NCBI RefSeq assembly: GCF_910592395.1
Contig: NC_088321.1
Span: 9,116,001-9,180,000 of the forward strand
Origin: Lineus longissimus
Taxonomy: Eukaryota > Nemertea > Pilidiophora > Heteronemertea > Lineidae
Length of the DNA: 64,000 nucleotides
Reading direction: 5' to 3'
Positions within the stretch are counted from its first letter, which is position 1, and each line of letters opens with the position of its first letter. The translations under genes were made by a program, and so were the position numbers. This document shows positions 18,968 to 30,661 of this stretch, in pieces. The notes beneath the pieces are model-generated. The model searched no databases. It was not told the origin of the DNA and was given only the letters and a program-made list of their open reading frames with translations.

Positions 18968-20451
18968 AGCTGTAATAGAAGACAAGCGCTCGGATATTGC
19001 GGCAAACCAAAAGAAGCAGGTTGCTTGGGACACCATCGCTAAAGAAATGGCAGCTCTTTTCCCTGAGAGGGCAAAAACACCGTCAAAGGATTTAAAGGAT
19101 TTGTGGCGACGCATGAAGAATAAAGCCAAGGCTACTGCTCGTGCGGTCAAGGTGGATATCATACAAACAGGAGGAGGTGAAGCGGTCACAGGAGATCTTT
19201 CCGAGGAAACTGAGGCTATTCTGAACATAATAGTAGGAGAGTTGAAGCAGATCCACAACAAATGGGATGATGACGGGTTCCCCTCAGATCAGGGGAATGA
19301 GGAAACCCAGGCCAATTCCCAGCATTCGCTGTCCTCTGCCATCTCCGAATTTGATCTGGATGAAACTTTCACTGAATATCCTGATTCAGTATCGGGGTGC
19401 TCATCGAGTGCTAGGCCCGTCGGCGGTAGAACCACTGAAACTCAGGATGCTAGGTAAGGGCTTTTCCTTTTATGCATTTTCTATCATTGCCCCCCCCCCC
19501 CCACAAAGTCATGTTTTACATTTGATAGAACAATGGTCATCAACTTAAAGATATATCTACATTTAACACGGCAACCATGATATACAATCGTGTAATTCTG
19601 GCACAACTCAACAAGCATGATGAAGGCCTCTAGACAATTACAAGGAAAGGGGAATACCGTTATGAATTGTTTACATTTATTGCAAATCTGTTCTGTTGAT
19701 ACATTCACCCGCTCTCGTTTGCAGGAAAGAAATTATCTGGCCGTTGCCTACAACAAGGAAGGATATTGGAGGTCAACCTAGTACCACCACTAGTAGTACC
19801 AGAAACACTGGAAAAGGCAAAAGTACCTCAAAGGGTGACAAAGTTGAAACGTACGTACATATGTGTTCTTACATATTCCTACAATACATGGCAATCTGTT
19901 TCTTAATATGACGTTCTTAATGTACCCACACTCGACTCTTCGAAAAATGCAAACCGTGTCATCCATGAACCACATAACAGGAAACGATATGGCACTGAAA
20001 TTGAAAGGGTGCTATCCCTTATGCATTTCGTCCATAAAATAGCAGGAAACGCTACTGGAATTAAAACAATGGTTTATAGATACCAACCAGTAACAGTGAA
20101 CGTTACATCAAATCGATTTACGAGTAAATAAGAACCACGTCACTCAAGTCCATGCATTCATTTTTCAGGCAAGCGAAACCTCCATCTGTCGCGTCTACTG
20201 TCTCTCTCCCTACATCCCCAGTGCTCTCGAAGGCCGATGCTGCACTTGGCTACCTGAAAGAGGAACATGAGGCAAAAATGAAATTGATCCAATATGAAAT
20301 CGAATCTGCTGTGGTACAGAAGGAAGTTGCTTTGGAACAGAAGAAAGCCGCTATGATGCAGCAGACCATCGCAAAATCGAAGAAGGCCGCATATGATGCC
20401 AAAGCTGAATTTTACATGGAAAAACGTAGGAGGCTTTGTATTGACCTATAA
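18968..20451 (+). pseudogene. Harbinger-2 Myb-like gene, duplicate without start
   Basis: The sequence equals that of 15233-16717: exon 1 remainder 18968-19453, exon 2 ~19725-19850, exon 3 20169-20451. The duplication began downstream of the ATG exon, so no start codon is available. An internal ATG (19047) would omit most of the Myb-like helix. Confidence 0.8.
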
Positions 20452-20491
20452 TCACAGCCAGGGTTTCTCTTGAATAAAAATATCTGAAGAC

Positions 20492-21873
20492 CTACTGGAA
20501 GTGTTCTGTTATGAATCTGTCTCTAAAAAGGTTGCCTCGCATATTTGCCTCGACTTGGTGAGCCTCCAAATCTGGCTGCTGGTACAGCGCTGTGCGGGGG
20601 TCATCATTTCTTTGAATTGCAAGGTTGTGAAGACAAGCCGTGGCGACAATAATAGCCATGCTTCTCTGCAACTGAATAAGAAAACTGGGTGACATATTTG
20701 CTCTCTTGGGTGATTACTGACTTTGCTGGAGCGTTGAGATCGACCCTTTTCTTGTTAACAAGAGATTCTTGAGTTGTTTATGTATCTCAATGGTACAGAA
20801 GTATCTGTTTAGCCTGTAAAATGGCTTACTTGTATCTGATCTCATCATAATGTCAAATTAATGCGAACTACAATTAAAGCAGGAAACACCACTTCCCAGG
20901 CAGCCAAGCACAGTCTGAGTCTGTTTTTTTCCCCATTTCCAAACAAGTGCTGCCACTTGGAAAGTGGTAATATAGGTGTGATACTTAACCGACTTCGAAG
21001 ACAATTGCGTTTGCCGACAGAGTGGAATCTTTTCTTCCATATGCCATATGCCCTTTCTATCAGACCTCTTGTCCTCCTTTGCGCTATGTTATAGCTTCTT
21101 TGTGCGGGTGTGGTCGGATTGCGAATGGGTGTCAGCATGTACGAGCGGCAAGTGTAGGCTGGGTCCCCGAGAAGAATTCCACGATTTTCCCCGTTTTCGA
21201 ATTTCCTGAACAAGCGGGACTCTTCAAACACTCTTGAATCGTGGGCCAATCCATACCATCGTGTAACCACAGATGTGAACATCATCTTGTGGTTACACGT
21301 AAACTGGCAGTTGAGGCTGTAATAACGTTTCCTGTTTACGTAACGTATGGCGTCCTCACCTCCTGGGCCAACGATTGCAACGTGGGTCCCGTTGATGGCA
21401 CCGATCACCCCAGGGAATTCGGCAATTTCGTGGAATCCTTGCATCACCACGCGTCTGTCCTCCACTTGGGTCGGAAACCGGATGAAATGATCCTTCCTTG
21501 CACAGATTGCCTCCGAAACCCGACGCACAACACGACAACACGTAGCCTGGGAAACACCACTCGAATCCCCGAACTCTATTTGAAACGAACCAAATGCATA
21601 AAACCGAAGAGCCACAGCGAGTTGCTCTAAAGGAAGTAGGGCTCGACTTCTATTCGTCGGATGCTCTATCTGGGGTCGAATCAGCTCAAGGACATATCGG
21701 AACAAGTCCTTCGAAATCCTGTACCGCCTAATGAAGGCCCGATCCGTGTATTCCTCCAGCGGGTTGCTCCGGTCCTTGAAAACCCTCAAAGGTGCACGGG
21801 GTGGTTCCTTCTCCATGTCCTCAGCATCTTCGGCCTCTATTGCAGCCAACTCCATAAGAACCAGAGCGTCCAT
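20492..21873 (-). CDS. Harbinger-2 transposase, duplicate copy
   Basis: Translation is identical to the copy at 16758-18139, including the Asn in GAINGTH and the Asp and Glu of LAHDSRVF and GLIERAYG. The surrounding right end of the element (22106-22123) is intact but the left end is missing in this copy. Confidence 0.85.
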
Positions 21874-22123
21874 TCCGCTCTCGACAATTTCCAGGAGAGA
21901 AATGATCAACTGATCACCTGTTAAACAAGCCCTTTTGGGCGTACAACTTTTCTTTTGTTATAGAAAAACAGCCGATCATGTTTAGCAACTGTTTAAACAT
22001 CGGACAGGTTAATCATTCTTCGTGAAATGTGGCCTAACTTGGTAGCCTGATTATCGCCTGTTTAACCACTGTTTAACAAGACAACCATGTTTAACAGAAA
22101 ATCAGCCTTTGTGAATATGGGCC

Positions 22124-22888
22124 GTAGCGTCTAAGGCTTGAAGATGCCTTCGCAGTTTATAAATCCAAGCGATCTACTGGTTTCACCAGTCCGGTTGATC
22201 TCCTAATGTTGCTATCGGTCACCTGTAGCTGATTACAGGTAGGCATCAGTCACTTAAAGCTGATATATACCGTTGGGCATGATTGTCTCTTAAGACTTCT
22301 ACGATTTCTGCACAGATCTTACATTATTGTTATCAGTGTTAAAATTATAACCCCAAATCTTATTTATAATAACATCCATTAACCCTCTCCATTTGAACCA
22401 TTTGGTTGCTTTTAGATTACAGGTAGGCATCAGTCACTTGAGGCTGATTTATACCGTTGGGCATGATTGTCTCTTAAGACTTCTACGGTTTCTGCACAGA
22501 TCTTACATTATTGTTATCAGTGTTAAAATTATAACCCCAAATCTTATTTATAATAACATCCATTAACCCTCTCCATTTGAACCATTCGGTTGCTTTTAGT
22601 CCCAGTGATTCAAAAGGTATCACTGTTTTGTCTGGTCTCAGTAAATCTGAAATATAATTTATCCCTACTTCCTTCCAATGTTTATAAAAGATCATTCTTT
22701 GATTAATTTTGATTAATTTATTGTACCATAAATTTCCTTCCAATGTTTATAAAAGATCATTCTTTGATTAATTTTGATTAATTTATTGTACCATAAATAT
22801 GTTTTTCCCGAGCCACGTGCTTGCAGGCGCCGCCTCCTTTGGCTTAGTAAGCCAATCATATAACATCTTATATTGTAGCATGTGATGT
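22124..22888 (-). repeat. LINE-derived array unit up to the YR retrotransposon
   Basis: The first 438 bp are the duplicate of 18390-18827; the unit then continues normally with the RT-like frame (22483-22743) and CCCGAGCCACGTGCTTGCAGG. It stops at GTAGCATGTGATGT (22888). The unit continues at 43128 with ATGTTTTACCAGAC. Confidence 0.88.
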
Positions 22889-22958
22889 CTCCGCATCCTC
22901 AGTGTCACCTCGTTCCTCTCTATGTTTGACAAGAAGTATTGGGATGAAAATCAAGCAA
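22889..22958 (-). repeat. Split direct repeat B2
   Basis: Seventy bases starting CTCCGCATCCTCAGTGTCAC and ending AAAATCAAGCAA match 23232-23301 except for one T/A change. It is the outer end of the element. Confidence 0.85.
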
Positions 22959-23182
22959 TGTCAAACAATGAAAGGAGTTGTGAAATCCAAGTATTGAGGG
23001 GGGGGGCAGAAATTTTAATTCCCATATTGAGGTAATGAGGGGATAACCCTCTGTTCATCCAAGTTTTCGCTTTTCATCAGGGGTTGTATACCAGTCTCCC
23101 GTGTCCTCCCGGTCGTGCCTCTGGTACATCAATAGCGGTTATCCTGGCTTCAATTCAAAACACTATTATCCATTTTCAACCG

Positions 23183-23231
23183 CGAAAAGGAAGTGGCGAC
23201 ACCGATCGTCACGAGGTAACACTAATGATGT
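23183..23231 (-). repeat. Split direct repeat A2
   Basis: Forty-nine bases starting CGAAAAGGAAGTGGCGACAC and ending AACACTAATGATGT are identical to A1 at 43079-43127. It abuts B1 directly, recreating the joint formed in the circular intermediate. Confidence 0.88.
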
Positions 23232-23301
23232 CTCCGCATCCTCAGAGTCACCTCGTTCCTCTCTATGTTTGACAAGAAGTATTGGGATGAAAATCAAGCA
23301 A
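23232..23301 (-). repeat. Split direct repeat B1
   Basis: Directly follows A2 with no spacer. It matches B2 over 70 bp. Confidence 0.85.
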
Positions 23302-23639
23302 ACTATCAACAATGTCACATCGATCTTTAATATTCCTTCCTTCATTACCCCACTACTTCCCAATACTCCCATAACTCCCAATACAAGAGATTGATTGGAA
23401 GAAGAAATAAAAAAGGAAATAAACCACATTTTAAGAAGAAAGATTTATCAAACTTGCAACGACATATGTGATAACATCAAATTCAATTGTATGTACCTTG
23501 TTTAACGAACGTAGCCGTAACAGTGCCGAGTATCATACATCAAATCTCTATTGACAACCGAACGTCGCCCACAACCCAGAGGTACATTTTTCACTACAAC
23601 GTGGGGAATATTCAAACCTCACCGGACTAACAATACTAT
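23302..23639. other. 3' part of the YR retrotransposon, degenerate
   Basis: No intact frame is seen. This is where the recombinase C-terminus (H-x-x-R and the Tyr nucleophile) should lie on the minus strand. I could not find it, so it is lost or unrecognisable. Confidence 0.4.
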
Positions 23640-26371
23640 TGGATTACAGTTTACAAATCGTACAAACGTTCACCCAAAGATCCCTTTTCTTATCACACCG
23701 ATTGCTACTGTACAAAAAAGTACTACCGGTACCCCTTACAGTTTTGGTAAATGTATGGCAGAGGCGAATGCCTGAATCATCTGACAATTGCTTTATCTCT
23801 TGTGGAGGGATAGTACATAAATCTGATGCCCTATCGCCAGCAAAATATTGAATTTTGAGAAAAGCCTGATCCCTGAAGAGTACAATCTCTGTTTCAGAGA
23901 AATATCTGTTCTAGTTAATTGATTATCAATATAAACCGCTATTTTCCTAATCTTTCGGAGGAATATTGGTTTTGCTTGTTTTGGCAAAATGTGACCTTTA
24001 GCCTGTTCCGCTGCTATCTGCTTCACGTACCTCTTTATCAACGGCGACTTAACAGGGTTACCTTCTTCTAACTGATCATCCCATAATGCACCTCTGCCAC
24101 ACTCATCAAAAATATCCCCTAATTTATGCAGCAAATTATTGACGGTGCCTACCGCCAATCTAGTAGGGCACGAACACTCAGGGCCAAATTATAAAGGGTG
24201 TTTAGCTTAAAACAGCGTTTAACTACTGAATAGACAGATTCTGGCCCTTGATGTGAATCTTCACAGAATATGAATAGGCCCTGAAACTGATTAGAGAGAA
24301 GTTGTACATGTCTAACCCTTAAACGCCCTTTATGAATTTGGGCCTCAGTGTTCAACTTGTGACCAAGAAAGGAGCAATGAATATCATGTACCTTCGTCCT
24401 TCCATTCTGATCTTTCCATATCAAATATTGCCTGAGCTGTTCTGGAGAGCACGATTGAAGAGTAGGTTTTCCTTGCAAATTCAACAAGAAAATCTCGAAA
24501 TTTCCTTTCACACCTACTTTTCTCTTCTCAGCATTCGAAGTTTGCCACATGTTATCCAAATACCTACTCCTGTTCTCAATGGCGTACATGTCGATATTCA
24601 TTACACCCTTCCTGACCATACTCTGTAAGTAAAATAACATGCTTGGAGAATCAGTTGGGTTGTCCTGTGATGGTATGTACTTTAAATTTAGATCAATATT
24701 TAATTCATACACCATTTGGAAAATCTTCTTTATTATAGCTGTAAGCTTCATGTCTTTAGCCCCTTGGTTCTGCCATACATATATTAGTGGTGTACTATCA
24801 GTAAGTACATCCAACCTACTATTCACCAAATGCGGCTTGATTGATTGCAACGCTTTTGATAACGCATCAGCCTCTTTCAAGTGTATTGGCCTATGATCAT
24901 TTTCCTCCCAAAAATCCGAGAATACCATATCACAGGATATTCCGGCAAGCACTGACACACCTTACTTATACAGTGACGCATCCGTGGCCAACAGCACCTG
25001 TTGGTGACGCTCCGATCTCCACGGCATGCAACCCTCCCAGTGATCAAGAAATTCCCAATGTTTTATTTCATTCACTAGTTCTGCGTAGAACTTCACTTTC
25101 CTACTATTCTTCAACCAGGATGAAATTGCCTTATTCACTTCACCCGTGTACAATCTCGCTGCAGGCACTACCAATGCCATGGAAATACATTTTCCCAGAA
25201 ATCGCTGTAAGGTTTTCACGTCAATTTCAGTTTGACTCAAGATATGCTGCCTCAATGCATGGAATGAATCCCTTTTATCTTCTGGCAACAAATATGCCTG
25301 CCTGGATGAATCTACGATATATCCTAAATGTTTGAGAGAAGTAGCTGGATTGATCAGAAAACTTTTGATAATCGCAAATATATAGCCAAGCCTAGTAAGC
25401 AATTCAAGCAAGGAATAATAAACCTTATCAATACTACAAATGATGATACCAGTTATGGCATTAGTTGATTCTACCCCGAATCTGTCATCTATATATTGAG
25501 TTGTACTAACGCCATATGATCTCAAATACGTCGTCGCTACCATGCCAACTGTCTGATAGATATATGGAGACGCCTTCCAGCCAAATGGAAGAGTATTATA
25601 TACCATCACCCAACCACCAAATTGGATGCCAAAATAAGTGCGTGATTCCTCAGACAATTTGATATGATGATATCCCGATTTTTCATCACATGATACCATC
25701 TTTGCATCCTTTCCAACCAACCTATGAACATCTCTGAGAGTTTCTAACTTGAACGGATTGTCTTTAACCCACAAGTTCAGGAAGCGCTCATCATGGCACA
25801 TCCTTGGCTTCGATAGTTCAATTGTTAACGGTATGATCAATCTAGGCAACTCGCATTCACCCACTCTGCCAAGAAGGGTAATTGCTCCATCGGCAATTTT
25901 CTTCTCCAATTCCGACGCTATAAACTCAGTAAAATCTCTGCAGTTGGACACATTTGGCAAATAAATTTGTGGTGGTAACTCCGAGTCGTACATATTACCC
26001 TTAAAATTACCCTTGAAAGGCCTAAAAAACATACTGGCATCGACACCATGTTGGATCCAAGATCTAATATCCTCTGTCGGTAATTCTGATGGCGAGAGTG
26101 TATTTAATATCTCATCCCATTCATTAAAACACTTATGTAACCCACCAGCTACAAAATTATGTAATGAAAATACATCAAAATCTACGTTCTCCGTCAATAC
26201 ACTTTCAAACCTTGTTTGTGGGGCTGGAGATTGAAGAGCCTTCCCGTCTTGACCTCCTAACAAAATCCACGTGTCATTACATTGACGTCTACTCGCCGCC
26301 AATTCCGGGTCAAACTTAACCTGCTTTTCCCAAATAGGTATAACTATCCTACCTATAGCCTTTGATACATC
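23640..26371 (-). pseudogene. RT-RNase H-tyrosine recombinase polyprotein of the PAT/Ngaro-type element
   Basis: The exon begins after an acceptor near 26372. The RT shows PLTIELSKPRMCHDERFLNL, MVSCDEKSGYHHIKL (Asp), TLPFGWKASPYIYQ and TQYIDDRFGVE (Asp pair). RNase H starts LLATDASLYK, is interrupted by one in-frame TAA (24962-24964), then continues GVSVLAGISCD, LKEADALSKAL (Glu), DVLTDSTPLIYVW (Asp) and PSQDNPTD. The recombinase N-domain follows (LIWKDQNGRTKVHDIHCSFLG), is broken by a MITE at 24181-24344, and resumes as RLAVGTVNNLLHKLGDIFDE, GNPVKSPLIKRYVKQIAAEQ and LPKQAKPIFLRKIRKIA. Downstream the frame decays after about 23790. At least a stop, a MITE and frameshifts inactivate it. Confidence 0.85.
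24181..24344. mobile_element. Harbinger-type MITE, copy 2 (164 bp, TSD TCA)
   Basis: Ends GGGCCAAATTATAAAGGGTG and inverted CGCCCTTTATGAATTTGGGCC, flanked by TCA at 24178-24180 and 24345-24347. Shares TTTAGCTTAAAACAGCGTTTAA and GGCCCTGAAACTGATTA-type words with copy 1 at 1390-1555. It lands in the recombinase domain between the HCSFLGHK and CSCPTRLA segments. Confidence 0.88.
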
Positions 26372-26398
26372 CTAAATAAAAAAAAGATGAAATAGGAA

Positions 26399-27620
26399 CT
26401 AAGACGGGAAAAAAAAAAGAAGAAAACTCTCCAACCTCCAACCCACGTGAACTTGCGTCCAACAAAGGCACTTGAGGCCTTTTGGGTCAGAAATCAGAGG
26501 AACTACATTTTTTTGTTTCATTTCGTTCTGTTTTTCACAATCCCTGAGCCAATGTTGATCTGAACCACATAGGAAACAACCACTCGGGGCCCTATTATAC
26601 CTCGGAGTATACCCTCTACCCCTTGACGATCTGTACAGTCTATAACCACCATAACCATACCCTGAATTATTGTACGGTGCATACTGCCCCGGTGTTTGAA
26701 AAGTAGGGACACTCTGACTTTGTGCTGGCGGGTATAATCGCACCAACGGCGATTTCCTAACTTTCTGTTTCGACTCCTCTTTCTCATCATCATCACTTTC
26801 AACCTTAGGTGCCTTTTTCTTTAAACATTTTGCTAATGCCTTTGCCACTGCATCATTCGCACCTTCTCCAAGAACTGACAACGTAAACGTCGGTAAGGCT
26901 ATCTTTCCCTGATTTTGTCGCGCCTCTCTAGCCAACTCCTCATACATGAGATAGTTCTTATCTCCTGCGTTTGCGGCACACTTTGCCAAATCACCCAAAA
27001 AGAGAAGTAGTAAGGACTCGTTCGGTTGATTCTGTAGGCACAATGACCTCACCTTTTCTTTTATCTCAGCCAACTGATCGCCGCCCTCTGCTCCACCCTC
27101 TACAGCAGCAATCCTTGGCTTCTTTGCTGCCAGCATCTCCGCTACATAGCCTTAAGAGGTTGATGGCTGTTCTGTACCTGGCGGCTGGAAAATAACCGTC
27201 ACTCAATTTAATAGATTGTACTCTAAGAAGCAATGTCCGTTGATGCAAATTGCAACTAATACTATAACGAATTCAATATGCCATGATTACGGTAAACTAT
27301 CACCCTAATATTTACAAACCAATGTAGCCGTAAGCCTATTGATTTATACATACCGTCAAATTCTGCCCCATCGGCTGTCCCTCCTCATTTGGCAGGATTA
27401 TGGCATGATGTAACAGCTTCCTCGCATTCACTACATTGACCTCCACCTCAGCCAATTCCAACATTTCTAAGATATTATCCCCTGTCAACTTTTCGTAACT
27501 TTCTCGTAATTCAACCATGCCTGCATCTTCGGTCGGCTTTTCCATCGTTATTCTGGCGTACTTGGACGGCGATCCATTAGCCCGCTTGAATATCTTCAGC
27601 AGCTTCAGCTGATTCACTCT
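26399..27620 (-). pseudogene. Gag of the PAT/Ngaro-type element, two exons, start codon displaced
   Basis: Exon 1 (27620-27354) encodes RVNQLKLLKIFKRANG, SKYARITMEKPTED and a helical region with EMLELAEVEVNVVNARKLLH; the donor is GTATGT. Exon 2 (from 27185 after TTTTCCAG) continues through KPRIAAVEGGAEGG, EELAREARQNQGKI and a charged low-complexity stretch. It then reaches a CCHC zinc knuckle (CFLCGSDQHWLRDC, spacing C-x2-C-x4-H-x4-C) near 26580-26540. The ATG that should precede RVNQ is on the other side of the Academ-like insertion at 36627-36625, and the Arg codon AGA coincides with the target duplication. Confidence 0.75.
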
Positions 27621-27640
27621 TAGTCCAGTCAAAATAGAGA

Positions 27641-27922
27641 TGAACCTTGAACAAATTGCAACAAAAGGTTTTTTGGTATCATTTTGTTCGTGTGATCATC
27701 CTCTATGACGTATCCAAAATTCTCCAATTTTCGGGGTGGGGAAAAGCCCTAATTTTCATAAATTCAAAATGGCCGCCAATTTCACCTTTGGACCCTCATA
27801 CCTCTTTTATTATTAATTTTTCACCCTATAAATGTATTACAAACAGATAGAAATATGACCTCTGCGAGTCAGAATATCTAATCAGATATGTCATAAATCA
27901 ATCCCATGACATCAAATGACGT
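27641..27922. repeat. Inverted repeat, left copy (subterminal in the Academ-like element)
   Basis: From TGAACCTTGAACAAATTGCA to CATCAAATGACGT it pairs with 34336-34058 at roughly 85-90% by eye. It begins 20 bp inside the left end and overlaps the stop and last codons of the nuclease gene (stop at 27878). Confidence 0.85.
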
Positions 27923-28996
27923 TCGGCCACCATACAAACACAACAAGGCCTTCTCTCCTGCAGCTTGAATTTCATCATGTGTGGACTGTTTGCGGACAAA
28001 GATATCAGCTTGTTTGCGGAATTCAAAATCCACTTGAATCTTTTTGAATGGGACACTTTTCCCGATACTAAACAATCTGGATGTTGTGTCACACCTGGCT
28101 AAGGCATGCACAAATGGAAGGTAGTGTGTCACCTCCTCGCCCAAGTGTTCTCTGATCATGTTGATGTTCCAATAACTAACTTTGGACTTCTTATCAAGTT
28201 TGGCATGCTTGTCAGACCTAAAAACTAGGCTGTGCATTTTTGGCTTTGCATGGTGTAACAGTAGAACCAAGAGGTCAGTGTCCTCCCCAATCACATGAGT
28301 ACTACCTGACTGAGCACGGTCAATTGCTGTCTTGGCAATGAGCAAATCAGCATCCCCACTCGCCTTCAATGTTTTCACATTATCGTCTTCAAGTTTTTCA
28401 CACAAGTAGTCTATAAAGTTCTGCTTATTGACCGGGTTTGACCGAAATATTTCTTTCTTTGTTCGCAGGGTCATGTTTCCTTTGAAGATAACTTTCGGTC
28501 CTATAGCACCCTTTGAACGCCGGAAATGTGTGAGATCCTTAGTGGATGACGACGTATATCCATCAAACACAACAGTTGGGTTGGTGAAGCTTCCGACATA
28601 ATGCACGTACATTTTAACTATTTCCTCAAATGTGGCTCCTTTTTTCCAAGGAAATCTGTGTATCAAGGACCCACCATCCAAAACATGATATTTTGGGGTG
28701 TCTGGATTGCATTCATCTACTGGAAGGGAAGTGAGGGCATCTGAAAGTTGTGACTTGTTTGCCTCTCGCAGTAGACAATGTTTGTCGAACAAAGCTGTCG
28801 GCAAGGTCGACAGTTCAAAACGCAATAGTTTATTCACATCAAAGTCACAGCTATTGGCCACAATTAAGAGACGCTGGAAAAGGACCTGCGGGTCCATTGC
28901 CACTTGTTCACCATCAATAGTCACTGTCTTTTTCCCAATTGGCTCTATTTGATCCTTTTTCTTAAACGAGAACTCAAGCACATTTTGTTCTTCCAT
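27878..28996 (-). CDS. PIN/FEN1(XPG)-like nuclease of the Academ-like element
   Basis: 372 residues with one uninterrupted frame. After an N-terminal ~100 residues, the core shows YHVLDGGSLIHRFPWKKG (first Asp), NPTVVFDGYTSSSTK (Asp), ADLLIAKTAIDRA preceded by KASGDAD (Asp pair) and VIGEDTDLLVLLLHH (E-D-T-D). These are the acidic clusters of the PIN/FEN1 fold that bind two metal ions. A later segment has HALARCDTTSRLF and ends GLIYDISD. It probably nicks or trims DNA flaps during transposition in the nucleus, by analogy with XPG-type partners in Academ. The start ATG at 28996 may be internal to a longer spliced protein. The lack of stops suggests recent function. Confidence 0.7.
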   Translation of the reverse strand: MEEQNVLEFSFKKKDQIEPIGKKTVTIDGEQVAMDPQVLFQRLLIVANSCDFDVNKLLRFELSTLPTALFDKHCLLREANKSQLSDALTSLPVDECNPDTPKYHVLDGGSLIHRFPWKKGATFEEIVKMYVHYVGSFTNPTVVFDGYTSSSTKDLTHFRRSKGAIGPKVIFKGNMTLRTKKEIFRSNPVNKQNFIDYLCEKLEDDNVKTLKASGDADLLIAKTAIDRAQSGSTHVIGEDTDLLVLLLHHAKPKMHSLVFRSDKHAKLDKKSKVSYWNINMIREHLGEEVTHYLPFVHALARCDTTSRLFSIGKSVPFKKIQVDFEFRKQADIFVRKQSTHDEIQAAGEKALLCLYGGRTSFDVMGLIYDISD

Positions 28997-29082
28997 TTTT
29001 GCTATTATGTTCTTGCCGACATCACCTGCCTTATGTGCATTACAAGTTGGACTTGCTGTTATTCCTGAGGCTATGTTGTGTA

Positions 29083-30609
29083 CCGTATTTTTCTGACTAA
29101 AGGGCGCACTCTACTATAGTCTATTTCCGAAGAGAGTGTGGCGGCTACATCAAACAGACCCCTGCTGAGCAGCCACTTAACTTATCAAGTCAGCCATAAA
29201 TATCTGGGGCATCCCCAGCCTCTCCTTGGAGTTTCAGGTAGCTATGGCCTGTTCTAAACTTTTTGGAATATAGCATTTTGATTGCTTGCATACATTTATG
29301 TGTAGATGATAAGTGGATATAAGGCATTCATATGAACATTTTACTCTAAAATTCAGAACAAGGTATTGTTTTGCTTGGAAACAGCGGACCTCACAGTTTA
29401 CTGGGAATTTCCTGTCTCGGTCAGAGTATTTATAGCATGGTTTGAGCTTTCAAAGTGCTTACAATGATGTAGGATGTGTAGCAACATGTAGGTAAACTTA
29501 GATTGAATCGGAATGAATTAATGGTACCGACCGGTACAGGCTTCTGGGATCTGAAGATTGCTTCATTTTGTTTGAATCATCAAGGTTGACTCACTGGTAA
29601 AATCAGAATGGGGTTTAGCCACTTGATAGCATAGTGGGACACATGTGGTGATAAGGATAACACTGCATTCCAATGCGATAGCTACTGCCTTTGTGGATGG
29701 TTTGCCGCCACACTCTCTTCGGAAATAGACTTTATAAGGCGCACCTTTGATTTCTCAGTTAAAATCCACAGATAAGGCGCACCGAACTATAGGGCGCACC
29801 CATTTTTCGAGAAGTTACCGTCATGACCGTCCGGTACTCAGCCATTACGTTGGTGTTGTCGATATCTTGTAAAATTGATGTTCCAGCGCGGCCGGACAAT
29901 TTTAGACTTGGGGACTGTCTCAACGTCTTCGGCATGCACACTTACACGAGAAGGGCATTTAAAACCAAACATTTTCGTGGTTGAATGAAAAAAATCTGAT
30001 ATAATTTGACGAAAATAGGAAAATAAAATATCATTTATCTTTTTTTACCTCCATGGTATGACTTGATCAGTCTAGAAATTATAATGATAAGACTCAAAAT
30101 TGAGAGGAATAAAATAAAAATGCATTAGCTGTTTCATTATTCTCCCTCAATTCTATTTTTTATTCATGACAAGCTTTATTAACAAATAATACAGTGGACA
30201 AATCCATAAACAACGTCACAGTCAATATTGATTGCTCATGAGAGAAAAGTTCACACATGTCATTTATGAAGTTCCGAGACGGTCCCCTTTGCAACGGCGA
30301 AGGAACGTGTAACGGTCACAATGGAATCCTGCTATACTGATGTAAACATCAACATCAACATGGAAGGCGTTCATTTCCGACTCCGGATTCTCTTTTGTCT
30401 GTTCAGTTCACTCTTCTTTTATGCTCATAAACTCAATTTGCCGAAATCATGAGGTTACAAATACTTACCTGTAAAATGATTTTTCATGACTAAGCCCTGA
30501 AAAATGGGTCAGGGGCCACAGAAAAGGCGCACCGGACCATAAGACGCACCCCCCCGATATGGGGCCATTTCAAAATTTTTACCTGCGCCTTATAGTCCGA
30601 AAAATACGG
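29083..30609. mobile_element. Non-autonomous element with CCGTATTTTTC ends (TA target)
   Basis: The left end TACCGTATTTTTCTGACTAA and the right end, read inverted, TACCGTATTTTTCGGACTAT share 17 of 20 bases, and GGCGCAC follows on both. A TA on each side (29081-29082, 30610-30611) is the likely duplicated target. No coding sequence is seen. It sits in an intron of the Academ-like gene, between the nuclease ORF and the upstream exons, and carries another hairpin element inside. Confidence 0.75.
29119..29730. mobile_element. Inner 612-bp MITE with 27-bp perfect inverted ends
   Basis: GTCTATTTCCGAAGAGAGTG plus TGGCGGC (29119-29145) is repeated inverted at 29704-29730. It splits an ACTATAAGGCGCACC motif of the outer element. 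The target duplication is unclear. Confidence 0.75.
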
Positions 30610-30661
30610 TAGTTGTTCTCCAGGCTGAAACGGACAAAAATCCTGAAAGTATTCAAATATC

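Larger units (their letters stand above)
18828..22561. repeat. Tandem segmental duplication, copy 2
   Basis: It begins inside the last 138 bp of Harbinger-1 (GTACGGATAAACGAGCGATA), contains Harbinger-2 from 18965 to its right end at 22123, and then repeats the array fragment 22124-22561. Harbinger-1's left end and both its genes are absent, as is the first Myb-like exon fragment of Harbinger-2. Confidence 0.93.

Noticed and set aside
22889-23301. LTRs of an LTR retrotransposon
   Set aside because: The repeats are split and permuted (B2, A2-B1, A1) and the element encodes a tyrosine recombinase, not an integrase.
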